DNA of 64,000 nucleotides from Actinoplanes nipponensis (GTDB taxonomy: Bacteria > Actinomycetota > Actinomycetes > Mycobacteriales > Micromonosporaceae), in NCBI RefSeq assembly GCF_016862275.1, contig NZ_BOMQ01000079.1, positions 62,001 to 126,000 on the forward strand, written 5' to 3'. Below the pieces are notes generated by a model. It searched no databases. It saw only the letters and a list, made by a program, of their open reading frames with translations, and was not told the DNA's origin. The number at the start of each line of letters is the position of its first letter. Within the stretch, counting starts at the first letter, position 1. Positions 51,354-60,048 of this stretch are shown one piece after another. Made by a program: the position numbers and the translations under genes.

Positions 51354-54100
51354 TGCGTCGCTGGAATGACGGCGACGGCGAGGACCCGCAGGTCTGGCGC
51401 CGGGAGCTGGAGAGGTGGAAGAAGCGGCAGGCCGAAGCCGTCCGTACCCAGGCCGAGGGCCGCCAGCAGCTGGAGTCCGCCCAGCAGGACGCCACGCTGG
51501 TGAGCGGCTGGCAGAGCCGGCTCGCCGTGCTTCGGGACGACACCGCCGCCCGCGGCGCCCACCTGGCCGACCTGGCCGATGCCACCGCAGCGGCCGGGGC
51601 CGCGATCATCGACCTCACCGGCCGGATCGCCGACCACGACCAGACCCGCGACCTGGCCACGGCCCGGCTGCTCGGCGGGCCGCCGGTCACCGCCCCGGTC
51701 GTCCTACTGCCGCTGGTCCTGCAAGCGAGCTGGAACGGCGCCACACTGCGCGTGCGGGCGTTCCCGGACGTCCTCACCGTCGACCAGCACCATGCGCAGC
51801 TCACCGCGGCCGAGCAGCAGGCGGGTGCTCGATACTGGGCGACCCGCGGCGCCGGCGGTCCGGCGGCCACGGCACAGGCCTGGGACGATCTCGTACGCGC
51901 CGCCGGCCCGCCCCGGGCCGCGTGGATCGCAACCGTGACCGATCCGCAGACCCCGCCCGGGCCACCGGGCGACCGGCAGTGGACCGACGTCACCGCGCGA
52001 GCCGCCCTGCTGCCCGACCGGCTCGCGCTGATCGTGTACGCGGCCGGCGAACCGGTGAACCTGGGCACCGTCAACGCCCCCCGGTACGTCGTCTGGGGTA
52101 CGGACATCACCGGCGACCTCGCCGAGACCGCCTTCGCCGACCCGGCACAACCCGATTGGACCACCGACTTCGCGATGGCCGTCGACACCGGGATGGCGTT
52201 TAGTGTTGACATGCCGGTGGGGGCACCGGCGATCGAGCGGCTTGTCGTGGTCGGCCTGCGGGGCGCGCCTGCCGACCTCGCCGCGCTGCTAGCCGCCCAC
52301 GCCTGGTCCACCGGCCTGGAGATCCTGGCCGACGGCACCTCGACCAACAACAGCGACCACATACGCTCCGGGGCCACCGGCGCGCACGACGCCGAGGTGG
52401 CCGCTGCGCTGATCGGCCCGCCGGCCGCCGTCGCGGCCGGCTCCACCGGCGAGCAGCTTGCCACGCTGCTCGGCCTCGACCCGGCCGGCTTCGCCCGGAT
52501 CGCCGGGTCGGCCGCCGACCGGTCGGGCGCCGCCGGCGCCATGCGGCTGCTCGTCGGGCTCGGCGCGACCGGCCCGCTGAAGACCTCCCGCGGCGCCGGC
52601 GGCGCTTGGGAACAGCTCCGGCCCGGCGGTCCGGCCCCGGCCTTGCGCGTCGGTCCCCAGCCGTACGGCATCCTGCCGACCACGGCCCCAGCCCGGTGGC
52701 GGCCGGCTGCGGGCGAGGCCACCGCCGCGATCGCGCCGATGCTGGCCGCCTGGGCCGCCACCCACACCAGGCCGGTCGACACTGACCCCGCGCAGCCCGC
52801 CGCCCCGGCGTCGGCGGCCCGTCGGGTGGTCCGCGGCGACAACTCGGCGCTGCTCGACATACTCCGGGAGAACGGCTCGTCGATCGCCTGGTCGAACGGC
52901 TCGGCCTACCGTGGCACGGCCGAGCTGGTCGGCGACGACGCCGCCTACCTGCGAACGATTGCCGACGGCACGGCCGGTCCGCTGCCGCCGACCCTGCTCG
53001 CGCGCCTCGCCACCGCCGCCAAGGGAGCCGCCGGTCCGGACGAGGCCCGGCTGAACGACGTGCTGCGCACGCTCGCCGACGCAGGCGCCGAGCCGGACGG
53101 GATCGCCCTGCTGACCCGGTTGCTGACCGAGCACCTCGACGCGCTCTCGCACCGCATCGACGCCTGGATCACCGCCGCGCCCACCGAGCGCCTGCTCGCC
53201 CAGCGCGCGGCGGCCGGCGGCGCACCACCGTTCGTGGGCGCCTACGGCTACCTCGAGAACGTACGACCCGGCGGCGAGCCCCGCAGCCTCGGCCACGTCC
53301 ACGCGCCGTCGCTCGAGCACGCCGCGACCGCCGCCGTGCTCCGCGCCGGCTACCTCGGCGAACGGCGGGCGGCCTGGCAGCCAATCGTCGACGCGGCGGA
53401 CCAGCGCCGGGCCGACGCCGAGAGCTTCCTCGCCTTCCTGCGGGCGCATCCACCGCCCCGAGGGGTGGACCCCGATGACATGCTCGCCTGGCGGCAGCAG
53501 GTACAGGCGGCTCAGCTCGACGTCGCCCACGCGTACCAGCTGCTGACCCACACGCGTGCGGCCCGGGACGCGGCGGCGCCGCTCGATCCCACCGCCGAGG
53601 ACGCGCTTACCCTCGCCGTCGACCTGTCGTCGCGCCGCATCCGCGCGGCGCGATGGGTGCTCGACGCGGTCCGGTCCGGCCAGCCGCTCGGCGCGATCCT
53701 CGGCTACCAGGTCGAACGCGACCTCGCCGACAGCGGCCTGCAGCAGTACCTCACGGGCCTGCGCAAGCTGACCCGATTCCCGACCGGCACCGAGCTGGAG
53801 GCCCGGGAGAAGGCGCGGCGCGAGGCCGAGGACGCCCTAGGTGGCGTGCTCACCACCCTGCGCGGCCTGCAGGCAGCGGCCGCCGACACCACCGCGGTGG
53901 ATGCGGCGCAGACCGCCCTGGCCACCGCCATGGCCACACGCGACCGGGCCGTCACGGCGGCTGCGCCCTACGTCGCCCTGCAACAGGAGCTGGCCATCCT
54001 GGACCACCAGATCGATGTGCTCAACGCCAAGATCGCCGGGATACGTGCCCGGCGGCCGCCGGTCCGCACCAGGACCGTCAAAATCAACGCGCCGGACTGA
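51353..54100 (+). CDS. Large uncharacterised cluster protein with coiled coils and PYGxLPT motif
   Basis: 915 residues. N-terminal ~110 residues are coiled coil (ELERWKKRQAEAVRTQAEGR). The middle has IERLVVVGLRGAPADLAALL, DGTSTNNSD and LRVGPQPYGILPTTAPARW; the last is a motif I associate with the same kind of gene cluster. Residues ~540-800 are helical, and the end returns to coiled coil (LQQELAILDHQIDVLNAKIA) with a basic tail. Soluble, no signal. Function unknown. Confidence 0.72.
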   Translation: MRRWNDGDGEDPQVWRRELERWKKRQAEAVRTQAEGRQQLESAQQDATLVSGWQSRLAVLRDDTAARGAHLADLADATAAAGAAIIDLTGRIADHDQTRDLATARLLGGPPVTAPVVLLPLVLQASWNGATLRVRAFPDVLTVDQHHAQLTAAEQQAGARYWATRGAGGPAATAQAWDDLVRAAGPPRAAWIATVTDPQTPPGPPGDRQWTDVTARAALLPDRLALIVYAAGEPVNLGTVNAPRYVVWGTDITGDLAETAFADPAQPDWTTDFAMAVDTGMAFSVDMPVGAPAIERLVVVGLRGAPADLAALLAAHAWSTGLEILADGTSTNNSDHIRSGATGAHDAEVAAALIGPPAAVAAGSTGEQLATLLGLDPAGFARIAGSAADRSGAAGAMRLLVGLGATGPLKTSRGAGGAWEQLRPGGPAPALRVGPQPYGILPTTAPARWRPAAGEATAAIAPMLAAWAATHTRPVDTDPAQPAAPASAARRVVRGDNSALLDILRENGSSIAWSNGSAYRGTAELVGDDAAYLRTIADGTAGPLPPTLLARLATAAKGAAGPDEARLNDVLRTLADAGAEPDGIALLTRLLTEHLDALSHRIDAWITAAPTERLLAQRAAAGGAPPFVGAYGYLENVRPGGEPRSLGHVHAPSLEHAATAAVLRAGYLGERRAAWQPIVDAADQRRADAESFLAFLRAHPPPRGVDPDDMLAWRQQVQAAQLDVAHAYQLLTHTRAARDAAAPLDPTAEDALTLAVDLSSRRIRAARWVLDAVRSGQPLGAILGYQVERDLADSGLQQYLTGLRKLTRFPTGTELEAREKARREAEDALGGVLTTLRGLQAAAADTTAVDAAQTALATAMATRDRAVTAAAPYVALQQELAILDHQIDVLNAKIAGIRARRPPVRTRTVKINAPD

Positions 54101-54106
54101 GGACCT

Positions 54107-56263
54107 ATGCGTACCGAGGATCTCGAACTCACCGATCCGGACGCCCCCGGCCCCGCCGCGGACTGGGCCGACGAGCTGCAGATCGCCCTCAACGCGCTGC
54201 GCCGCGCCGCGACCCGCCGCGACCAGATCTCCCGCGCGCTCGCCGCTGAACCGGCGACCGGGCTGCTCGCCGCCGCCCAGCAGACCGCCGCCGCGGCGAA
54301 CGACGCCGCCGCCGCGCTGCAGACCGCGGTCGACGAGCGGATGACGCGACAGCACGCCGCAGCGCTAGAGGCCGATCATGTCGCGACCGCGCAGGACGCC
54401 GTCGACGCCGCTATCCGCGCGGTGGGTCAGGAACTGACCCGGCTGCTGGCCGGCGCCAGCATGTCGGCGGCGCTGACCGCGACGATCGACGGGCTGGGCC
54501 TGCGCGGCCGGTACCGCACGGCGATCGCCACCACGCCGCCTACCTGGGACATGGCCACCATCCCGTTCCGCGCGACGAAGACCGCACCGGCGCTGGACCC
54601 GCAGATCACTCTGCCCGGCCAGGACGAGTCCGACTACGCCGCGCTGCTCGCCGTGCTGCACCGGCTCGACGACGTGGTCGACGCGATCAGCGACCTGGTC
54701 ACCGCCGAAGGTGTACACCACCTCGTCAACGGCAACCCGGTGCGCTCCGGCGCGGTGCTGGACATCGCGGCCGGCGGCGCGGTGCCCGACACCTTCGACG
54801 TGATCCGCACGCCCACCCCGGGATACGACATCACCAACCGGGTCGCGGTCGTGCTCGACCCGGACCGCGGTGCCCGGTGGACGTCGGCGACCCGCAGCCG
54901 GGCCGACGCCGTCGACCCGGAGCTAGCCGCCTGGGTCAGCACGCTGCTGCCCGACCCGGCCGGCGTGGCGCTGCGGGCGTACCCGATCGACCCCACGGGA
55001 GCCGCAGGCGCTCCGCTCGACCTCACCGCCGACGCCCTCGACCTGGGCGCGCTCGACTGGCTACGCCTCTGCGCCGACCGGGCCGAGCTGATGGCACGGG
55101 TCGCACGGGCGGCCCGGGCCCGGTGGGCCGCCGAGCCGCCGGCGGACCTGCCGGCCTCGTTCCGGATTGTGGTCGCCGACCCGCCGGACGCCGCCGGGCC
55201 AGGGCTTCCCGATCTGGTGGCAGCGGCCGGAGCCGCGCGGGCGCTGCTGAGTGCCTGCCGACCATTGACTGGCGCCGACCTGGCTGCCCCTGGGGCGGCC
55301 GCACCCCCGGCGGACGCCGGCCTGCCGCTTGTGCTGGATCGGCTCGCCGCGGCGGAGCGGGACGTCGCCGACGTGCTCGGCGTGCTGCGCGACGCCTCGA
55401 CGTGGCAGGAGGCCGGCTCCGCCTTCGCGGTGTTGTTCGACGTCGCCTCGCTGGGCATCGCGGAGGCCACCCCGCCGCTTGCCGACCGGGTGCCGTCCCT
55501 GGACGAGCTGGCGGCGCTCGGGCGGTCGGCCGCGGACCGGCTGGCGGCCCGCGTCGCGGGCGGGCCGATTGATCCCGTGCGGCCGGACGCCCTCGACCAG
55601 GCCCGGATCCGGCTCGGCGCGCTGTACGGGCCCGGGCTGAAACTGCTGGCCCGGTGCCCCGTGCCCGCCGACCCGCTGGTCCTGCGTGACCTGGGGGACC
55701 AGCCACCGCGGATCGCCGGCGCGACCCCGGCCGCGCTGCGGGCCTGGCTGCACGACCATGCTCCGGTCCGGCTGGCCGTCGCGGCGCTGCTCGACGCGCA
55801 CGACATCGCCGAGATGCTGCTCGCCACGACCGCGCCGAGCCTGCGCGCGACCCACCTGCCCAGCGCCGTCACCTCGGCTGGTGACGACTCCGACCCGCGA
55901 CCGTGGGCCGGCGACACCGGCACACCGCCGCCCGGCCTGGTCAACCTCGTCGTGCTGCGGCACTACGAGGGCGCGCCACCCAGCCGGGTGGCCGGGCTGA
56001 TCGTTGACGCTTGGCCGCGGACTGTGCCTGCCGACGAATTGCCCACCGGTCTCGCGTTTCACTACGACCAGCCTCCGCCGAGCGCCACGCAGGCCGCGCT
56101 CGTCGCCGTGGCGCCGGACACCGGCCCCGGCCACGAGCCCGTCACCTGGGATCTGGAGACGCTGGCCGCGATCGTGCTGTCCACCATGGACCTGGCGGCC
56201 GACCGCGCACGGGCCGCCGAGCTGGTGCCGGACTCCGCCATCGCCATCGACGACCCCGCGTGA
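54107..56263 (+). CDS. Large uncharacterised cluster protein, helical
   Basis: 718 residues. The N-terminal ~120 residues are coiled coil. Other segments: LLAVLHRLDDVVDAISDLVT, HHLVNGNPVRSGAVLDIAAG, VPDTFDVIRTPTPGYDITNR, and near the C-terminus VNLVVLRHYEGAPPSRVAGL, VDAWPRTVPADELPTGLAFH and VTWDLETLAAIVLSTMDLAA. The H.VNGNP segment and the closing DxWPRTVP/FHYDQPP block look conserved, perhaps the second half of one functional unit with the upstream 915-residue protein. Six bases separate the two genes. Confidence 0.7.
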   Translation: MRTEDLELTDPDAPGPAADWADELQIALNALRRAATRRDQISRALAAEPATGLLAAAQQTAAAANDAAAALQTAVDERMTRQHAAALEADHVATAQDAVDAAIRAVGQELTRLLAGASMSAALTATIDGLGLRGRYRTAIATTPPTWDMATIPFRATKTAPALDPQITLPGQDESDYAALLAVLHRLDDVVDAISDLVTAEGVHHLVNGNPVRSGAVLDIAAGGAVPDTFDVIRTPTPGYDITNRVAVVLDPDRGARWTSATRSRADAVDPELAAWVSTLLPDPAGVALRAYPIDPTGAAGAPLDLTADALDLGALDWLRLCADRAELMARVARAARARWAAEPPADLPASFRIVVADPPDAAGPGLPDLVAAAGAARALLSACRPLTGADLAAPGAAAPPADAGLPLVLDRLAAAERDVADVLGVLRDASTWQEAGSAFAVLFDVASLGIAEATPPLADRVPSLDELAALGRSAADRLAARVAGGPIDPVRPDALDQARIRLGALYGPGLKLLARCPVPADPLVLRDLGDQPPRIAGATPAALRAWLHDHAPVRLAVAALLDAHDIAEMLLATTAPSLRATHLPSAVTSAGDDSDPRPWAGDTGTPPPGLVNLVVLRHYEGAPPSRVAGLIVDAWPRTVPADELPTGLAFHYDQPPPSATQAALVAVAPDTGPGHEPVTWDLETLAAIVLSTMDLAADRARAAELVPDSAIAIDDPA

Positions 56264-56282
56264 CCGCCGGAGGAGATCCGCC

Positions 56283-58397
56283 ATGCCGACCACCCTGCGA
56301 CCACGCTCCACCGCGGCCGACGACGCCGAGGCCATCGCGGCGGCCGCGACACCGGTCCGCGATCCGCTGTGGATGATCGCCCGCCAGTGGCAGACGGGCG
56401 AGCTTTTGGCCGGCAACGGCGGCAGCCTCGCGTCGGCGGCGCTGAGCGTCAGCGTCACCCCGCTGCTGCTCGACTCCGGCCGCCCGCCCGCATCGCCGGT
56501 GATCGAGGCCGAGCGCGCGGCCGAGCCGGACGACCTCGGCACCGCGGCCCGCGTGCGGCTGGCGGCCGAGCTGTTCCGGCTGTTCCGCGACCACGGCGCC
56601 GACCCAGCCGCCGCCGGTGCCGCGCGCGCCGCGCTGGCCGCCGAATTCCCGTTGCACCCGGTGCGCCCGGACGCGCCGCAAGCGGTCGCCGCCGGGCGGC
56701 TGCCCGACGCGGCCGCGCTCCTGCGGCGCCTCGCGGCGCTGGGCCCCGACGGGTCCGGCGAACCCTTCCCGGCGCTGCCGGGCATCGACCCGGGGGCCGC
56801 GCCGCAGCTGGCCGAGGCCGTCCGCGCCTGGTACGCCTGGGCCCTAACCCGGCTGCCCACCGCCAGCGCTGCCGCCACCCTTCCGCCCACGCGGTGGGAC
56901 CAGGAGCGGATGACGTACGCGTTCGCGGCGAACGCCGGCCCGCTGGCGCTGCGCTGCGGCGACCACGACGGCGGCCGGCTCGACTGGTACAGCTTCGACC
57001 GGGGCACGCTGCCCGCCGCCGGCGGCCAGCCGGCGCCCGCGGTCACGGTCCACCCGCAGCCGGTCCGATACCGGGGAATGCCGGAGCCCCGGTTCTGGAT
57101 GATGGAGGCCGGCGACGTCAACCTCGACCTGATCGCCGGGCTCGACCCGGCGCACGCGCTGCTGGTGCGGTTCGCGCACGCATACTCCAACGACTGGTTC
57201 CTCCTTCCGGTGCAGGTCCGGCCGGGCGTCGTCCGGATCGACCGGCTCACTGTCACCGACGTCTTCGGCGACGTCGTGGAGGTACCGGCCGCCGCGGCCG
57301 TCGACGGCACGCTGGCGCACTGGCGGCTGTGGGAGATCACTGCGGACGAGGTCGCCGAGGCGGACGGTGCCCTGGGCGTACGCGTCTTCCTGCCGCCGAA
57401 CCCGCCGCCGCTGGAGGGGCCGGTCCTCGAGGAGTCCGTGCTGGCTCGCGACGAGCTGGCCAACCTAGGGTGGGTGATCGAGACGACCACACCGGACGAG
57501 GATGGCAACCCGGTCGACCGCAACCGCCGCTGGCTGCACCTGCGCGGGCCGTCCGACCCCGCATACCATCCCGGCGAACGGTCCGGCGACACCTATCGGC
57601 TCGGCACCGCCGTTCCCGACTACTGGCGCCCGCTCGTCGACTCGGGCGACAACCGTCACCGCTGGCAGCCGGCTTCGGTCCCGCCCGGCGCCGCCGAGGT
57701 GCCCGAGGACGGGCTAGCCGGCCATCTCGTGCCGCACGACCCCGCGACCCGCTTGGCCGACGAGCAGATCGCTCGCGGCGGGGTACGCATGGTCCGGGTC
57801 AACCGATTGCTACACGACCGTGACCGGCGGATCGGCTGGCGGGCCCGGACCCGGCAGCCGGGCACCGGCGAGGTGTCGGCGGGCCTGCGCTTCGACGTGC
57901 TGGGGTCACCCGCCGAGCCGCCGGACCTACCCGCCAATCCGGACTTCACCCGGGCACGGCGCACACCTCCGTCCGTGCTGGCAGGGCCGTTCCGCGGCGG
58001 TCCGGCCGCCGCCGAGGACTGGTCAATCTGGAACAACGCGGACGCGACCACCGCGAGCCGCGTCCTGCCCACCACCCGGCCGGGGAGCACGGGCTGGATG
58101 CTGCACGTCACCACGACCGCGGCCGGGTGCGGCATAGTCCAGCAGTGGACGGCGACCGGCTCGGGCCCGGATCAGGCGGTCGCGTCGGCGTGGGTGTTGG
58201 TGCGGCGCGGCCGGGTCGGTCTCGGCACCGGCAACGGCGGCAGCACCGGCATCGACGTCACTGGCGCGCCGTCCGGCGACTGGGTGCTCCTGCGCGCGCT
58301 GGCAGGCGGGACACCGGTCAACGAGGTGATCCTGTACGCGGTGGACGCGCTCGGCGCCGACTTCTACGTCGACCGCATCGGCGTCCAGCCTCGCTAA
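56283..58397 (+). CDS. Large uncharacterised cluster protein (DPLWMxARQWQ family)
   Basis: 704 residues; GGAGGAG before ATG 56283. It opens with RDPLWMIARQWQTGELLAGN and GGSLASAALSVSVTP, a very characteristic start of large hypothetical proteins seen beside DUF6603-type genes. Later segments: LDWYSFDRGTLPA, RYRGMPEPRFWMMEAGDVNL, AYSNDWFLLPVQVRPGVVRI, RWLHLRGPSDPAYHPGE. The final ~130 residues are strand-rich, like a carbohydrate-binding or lectin-like domain (STGWMLHVTTTAAGCGIVQQ). Soluble. Function unknown. Its stop overlaps the stop of the convergent gene by four bases. Confidence 0.75.
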   Translation: MPTTLRPRSTAADDAEAIAAAATPVRDPLWMIARQWQTGELLAGNGGSLASAALSVSVTPLLLDSGRPPASPVIEAERAAEPDDLGTAARVRLAAELFRLFRDHGADPAAAGAARAALAAEFPLHPVRPDAPQAVAAGRLPDAAALLRRLAALGPDGSGEPFPALPGIDPGAAPQLAEAVRAWYAWALTRLPTASAAATLPPTRWDQERMTYAFAANAGPLALRCGDHDGGRLDWYSFDRGTLPAAGGQPAPAVTVHPQPVRYRGMPEPRFWMMEAGDVNLDLIAGLDPAHALLVRFAHAYSNDWFLLPVQVRPGVVRIDRLTVTDVFGDVVEVPAAAAVDGTLAHWRLWEITADEVAEADGALGVRVFLPPNPPPLEGPVLEESVLARDELANLGWVIETTTPDEDGNPVDRNRRWLHLRGPSDPAYHPGERSGDTYRLGTAVPDYWRPLVDSGDNRHRWQPASVPPGAAEVPEDGLAGHLVPHDPATRLADEQIARGGVRMVRVNRLLHDRDRRIGWRARTRQPGTGEVSAGLRFDVLGSPAEPPDLPANPDFTRARRTPPSVLAGPFRGGPAAAEDWSIWNNADATTASRVLPTTRPGSTGWMLHVTTTAAGCGIVQQWTATGSGPDQAVASAWVLVRRGRVGLGTGNGGSTGIDVTGAPSGDWVLLRALAGGTPVNEVILYAVDALGADFYVDRIGVQPR

Positions 58398-59410
58398 CCG
58401 TCCACCGTGACCTTGTGCGTGCCCTGTTCCCAGCGGTTTTCGGCCGGGTACCGCCGAGTGAAGGTCACCTCGATACGGCCGTCCGCCCCCTCCCGGCTCA
58501 CGAACGCGAGGTACGAGTCCTTACCCACCCGCGTCGCCTCGGCCGTCTGCCACGGCTCGGCGGCGCTGAACCGCCAATTGAGCTCGAACGGCTTCGCGTC
58601 CACCACCCCCAGGGCGGCGCCGCGCGGCACCGAGCTGATCGGGTTGACGTCCGACCACTCGGCAATCGGGCCGAGGGCGCCGTGCGGCTCGGCGGCCACC
58701 GGCACCGAGCCGGCGACCTTCCTGTCCCGCTCGGAAAGGTTGGTGTCCGGTGTACCGGGCTGCGGCGGGATCTTGGCCGCGACGTACGCGCCGTGGCTGA
58801 CCGCAAGCAGCGTCAGGAACGAGCCGGCGAAACCGGGCAGCGCGTCGAACTTCGCCGCCGTGCCGGCGGCGTCGAGTGCCTGCCACACCGCCACGGTGTA
58901 CGCGAGGACCAGCACGAGGGTGATGAGGAAGTTCTGGAGCTTCCCGATGTCTACCACCTCGTCGGCGAAGGTGCCCTCCTCCTGCATGTAGATCTGCCAG
59001 AAGCGTGGGCGCCATTCGGCCTGCTCTGCGGTGGTCAGCCTCGACTTATCCATCAGCCGCTTAGGTATGCTCGCGGCTACGCTCTCCGGCCGCGCGGCGT
59101 CCTTCGTCGCCTTGGTCACTGTGGTCAGCACCCCGGAGCCGAGGCTGATGCCCATGACGGCCAGCAGCTCGCCCGGGATATGGAAGCCGAGCGGCGGCAG
59201 GCCGTGCACCATCCGCCCGACGGCGGCACCCATGATCAACGAAAGGATCACGATCGTCCATAGCGCGATCTGCAGGTGGGTGAGGCTGTACCGGCCGCGG
59301 GCGTCGACCGGTAGGCCGGACACCCGGCCGGTCACAACCCGCCCCACCAAAACGGCAAGGCCGACGATCAGGACGGCGGCGACGAGCCAGGAGAAGACGA
59401 TCGCCAACAT
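58394..59410 (-). CDS. Membrane protein convergent to the unknown cluster
   Basis: 338 residues from ATG 59410, with GAAGGA eight bases upstream; an ATG at 59419 is possible but sits directly on that SD. Five membrane helices: IVFSWLVAAVLIVGLAVLVG, then RYSLTHLQIALWTIVILSLI, ELLAVMGISLGSGVLTTVTK, LQNFLITLVLVLAYTVAVWQ, and FAGSFLTLLAVSHGAYVAAK. The C-terminal ~110 residues are a soluble beta domain (FELNWRFSAAEPWQTAEATR). The RYSL..Q.ALW element recurs in membrane proteins I associate with similar clusters. It may anchor the giant proteins at the membrane. Confidence 0.75.
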   Translation of the reverse strand: MLAIVFSWLVAAVLIVGLAVLVGRVVTGRVSGLPVDARGRYSLTHLQIALWTIVILSLIMGAAVGRMVHGLPPLGFHIPGELLAVMGISLGSGVLTTVTKATKDAARPESVAASIPKRLMDKSRLTTAEQAEWRPRFWQIYMQEEGTFADEVVDIGKLQNFLITLVLVLAYTVAVWQALDAAGTAAKFDALPGFAGSFLTLLAVSHGAYVAAKIPPQPGTPDTNLSERDRKVAGSVPVAAEPHGALGPIAEWSDVNPISSVPRGAALGVVDAKPFELNWRFSAAEPWQTAEATRVGKDSYLAFVSREGADGRIEVTFTRRYPAENRWEQGTHKVTVDG

Positions 59411-59607
59411 CGGACGCATCCTTCGGACGGTTGAGGCGAGACTTCGTGTCGGCCTCAGTCTCCACCCGCCGTCTAAGAAAGCCCAGTTCAACGGTGAACG
59501 GTCCCACCGGCGGGTACGCCGACGTCCAGCAGGGCCACCCGACTACCGAGTGAGCTGATCGCCGTCACCAGGCAGAGCCGACGACGCCGTACTCGTTATG
59601 GACCTCG

Positions 59608-59655
59608 GCTTATGCGGCGGCTAAAACGCGTTCAGTGGTCAAGTTCTAGCCTGCG
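59608..59655. repeat. Right direct repeat of the 17-kb island
   Basis: Partner of 42236-42284. It includes the stop codon and last seven codons of the 59632 gene on the minus strand, so it is also the end of the recombinase operon. Confidence 0.75.
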
Positions 59656-60048
59656 CGTCGAGATGGCCGTAACCCCGGCCTGCTGCTCAATGAGTTCTCG
59701 CAAGCGCTTGTTCTCTGTGGTCAGCATGCGTATCTGTTCCTCGTAGATTTCGAGGTGGCGGCGGAGGTCTTCGTTTTCCGTTCGTAGGCGTCGGAGGGCC
59801 TGCTCGGGCTCGGTGCTCTGGCGCGGCGGGCGGCGGCGCTTCGGGCCGTCGGTGTGTTGTTGGCCTGCCGAGTCAAGCATGGCGTCTGTGATCGCGGAGA
59901 AGTGCCGGTAGAAGGTTGTTCGGTTGACGCCGAAGCGTTTGGCGAGCGTGGTGACGTTGGGGAAAAGGCCGCCGTCGCGGTGGTCGGTGAGCAGCTGCTC
60001 CGCCGCCGTCCGGACCTCGTCGTCGGTAGGCAGTGCGGGGCGGTTCAT
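59632..60048 (-). CDS. TnpC-like HTH coiled-coil protein (DUF6262 family)
   Basis: 138 residues from ATG 60048, which overlaps the previous stop (ATGA). Residues ~5-45 are a TetR-like HTH (DDEVRTAAEQLLTDHRDG, LFPNVTTLAKRFGVNRTTFY), and residues ~70-125 a coiled coil (EQALRRLRTENEDLRRHLEI, YEEQIRMLTTENKRLRELIE). DUF6262 proteins accompany Tn554-type recombinases and probably set the direction or orientation of insertion, as TnpC does. Its last codons form part of the direct repeat. Confidence 0.85.
   Translation of the reverse strand: MNRPALPTDDEVRTAAEQLLTDHRDGGLFPNVTTLAKRFGVNRTTFYRHFSAITDAMLDSAGQQHTDGPKRRRPPRQSTEPEQALRRLRTENEDLRRHLEIYEEQIRMLTTENKRLRELIEQQAGVTAISTRRLELDH

Larger units (their letters stand above)
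42236..59655. mobile_element. Repeat-bounded 17.4-kb island carrying the DUF6603-type gene cluster
   Basis: Bounded by imperfect direct repeats at 42236-42284 and 59608-59655. The left junction cuts a gene of the conjugative element; the right junction is the 3' end of a Tn554/RIT-like recombinase operon. Inside are transposase debris, a seven-gene operon and a convergent membrane-protein gene. The recombinase beside it could have brought it in, or the island may lie between two insertions of related recombinase elements. Confidence 0.55.

Noticed and set aside
55061-57592. 843-codon open frame on the minus strand opposite the cluster genes
   Set aside because: Ser/Arg/Pro-rich nonsense produced by high GC on the antisense strand; the plus-strand genes have coherent starts, SD sites and conserved motifs.
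43499-58397. Idea that the cluster is a contractile injection system or type VI secretion system
   Set aside because: No sheath, tube, baseplate, spike or AAA+ loader motifs can be seen in any of the seven proteins.
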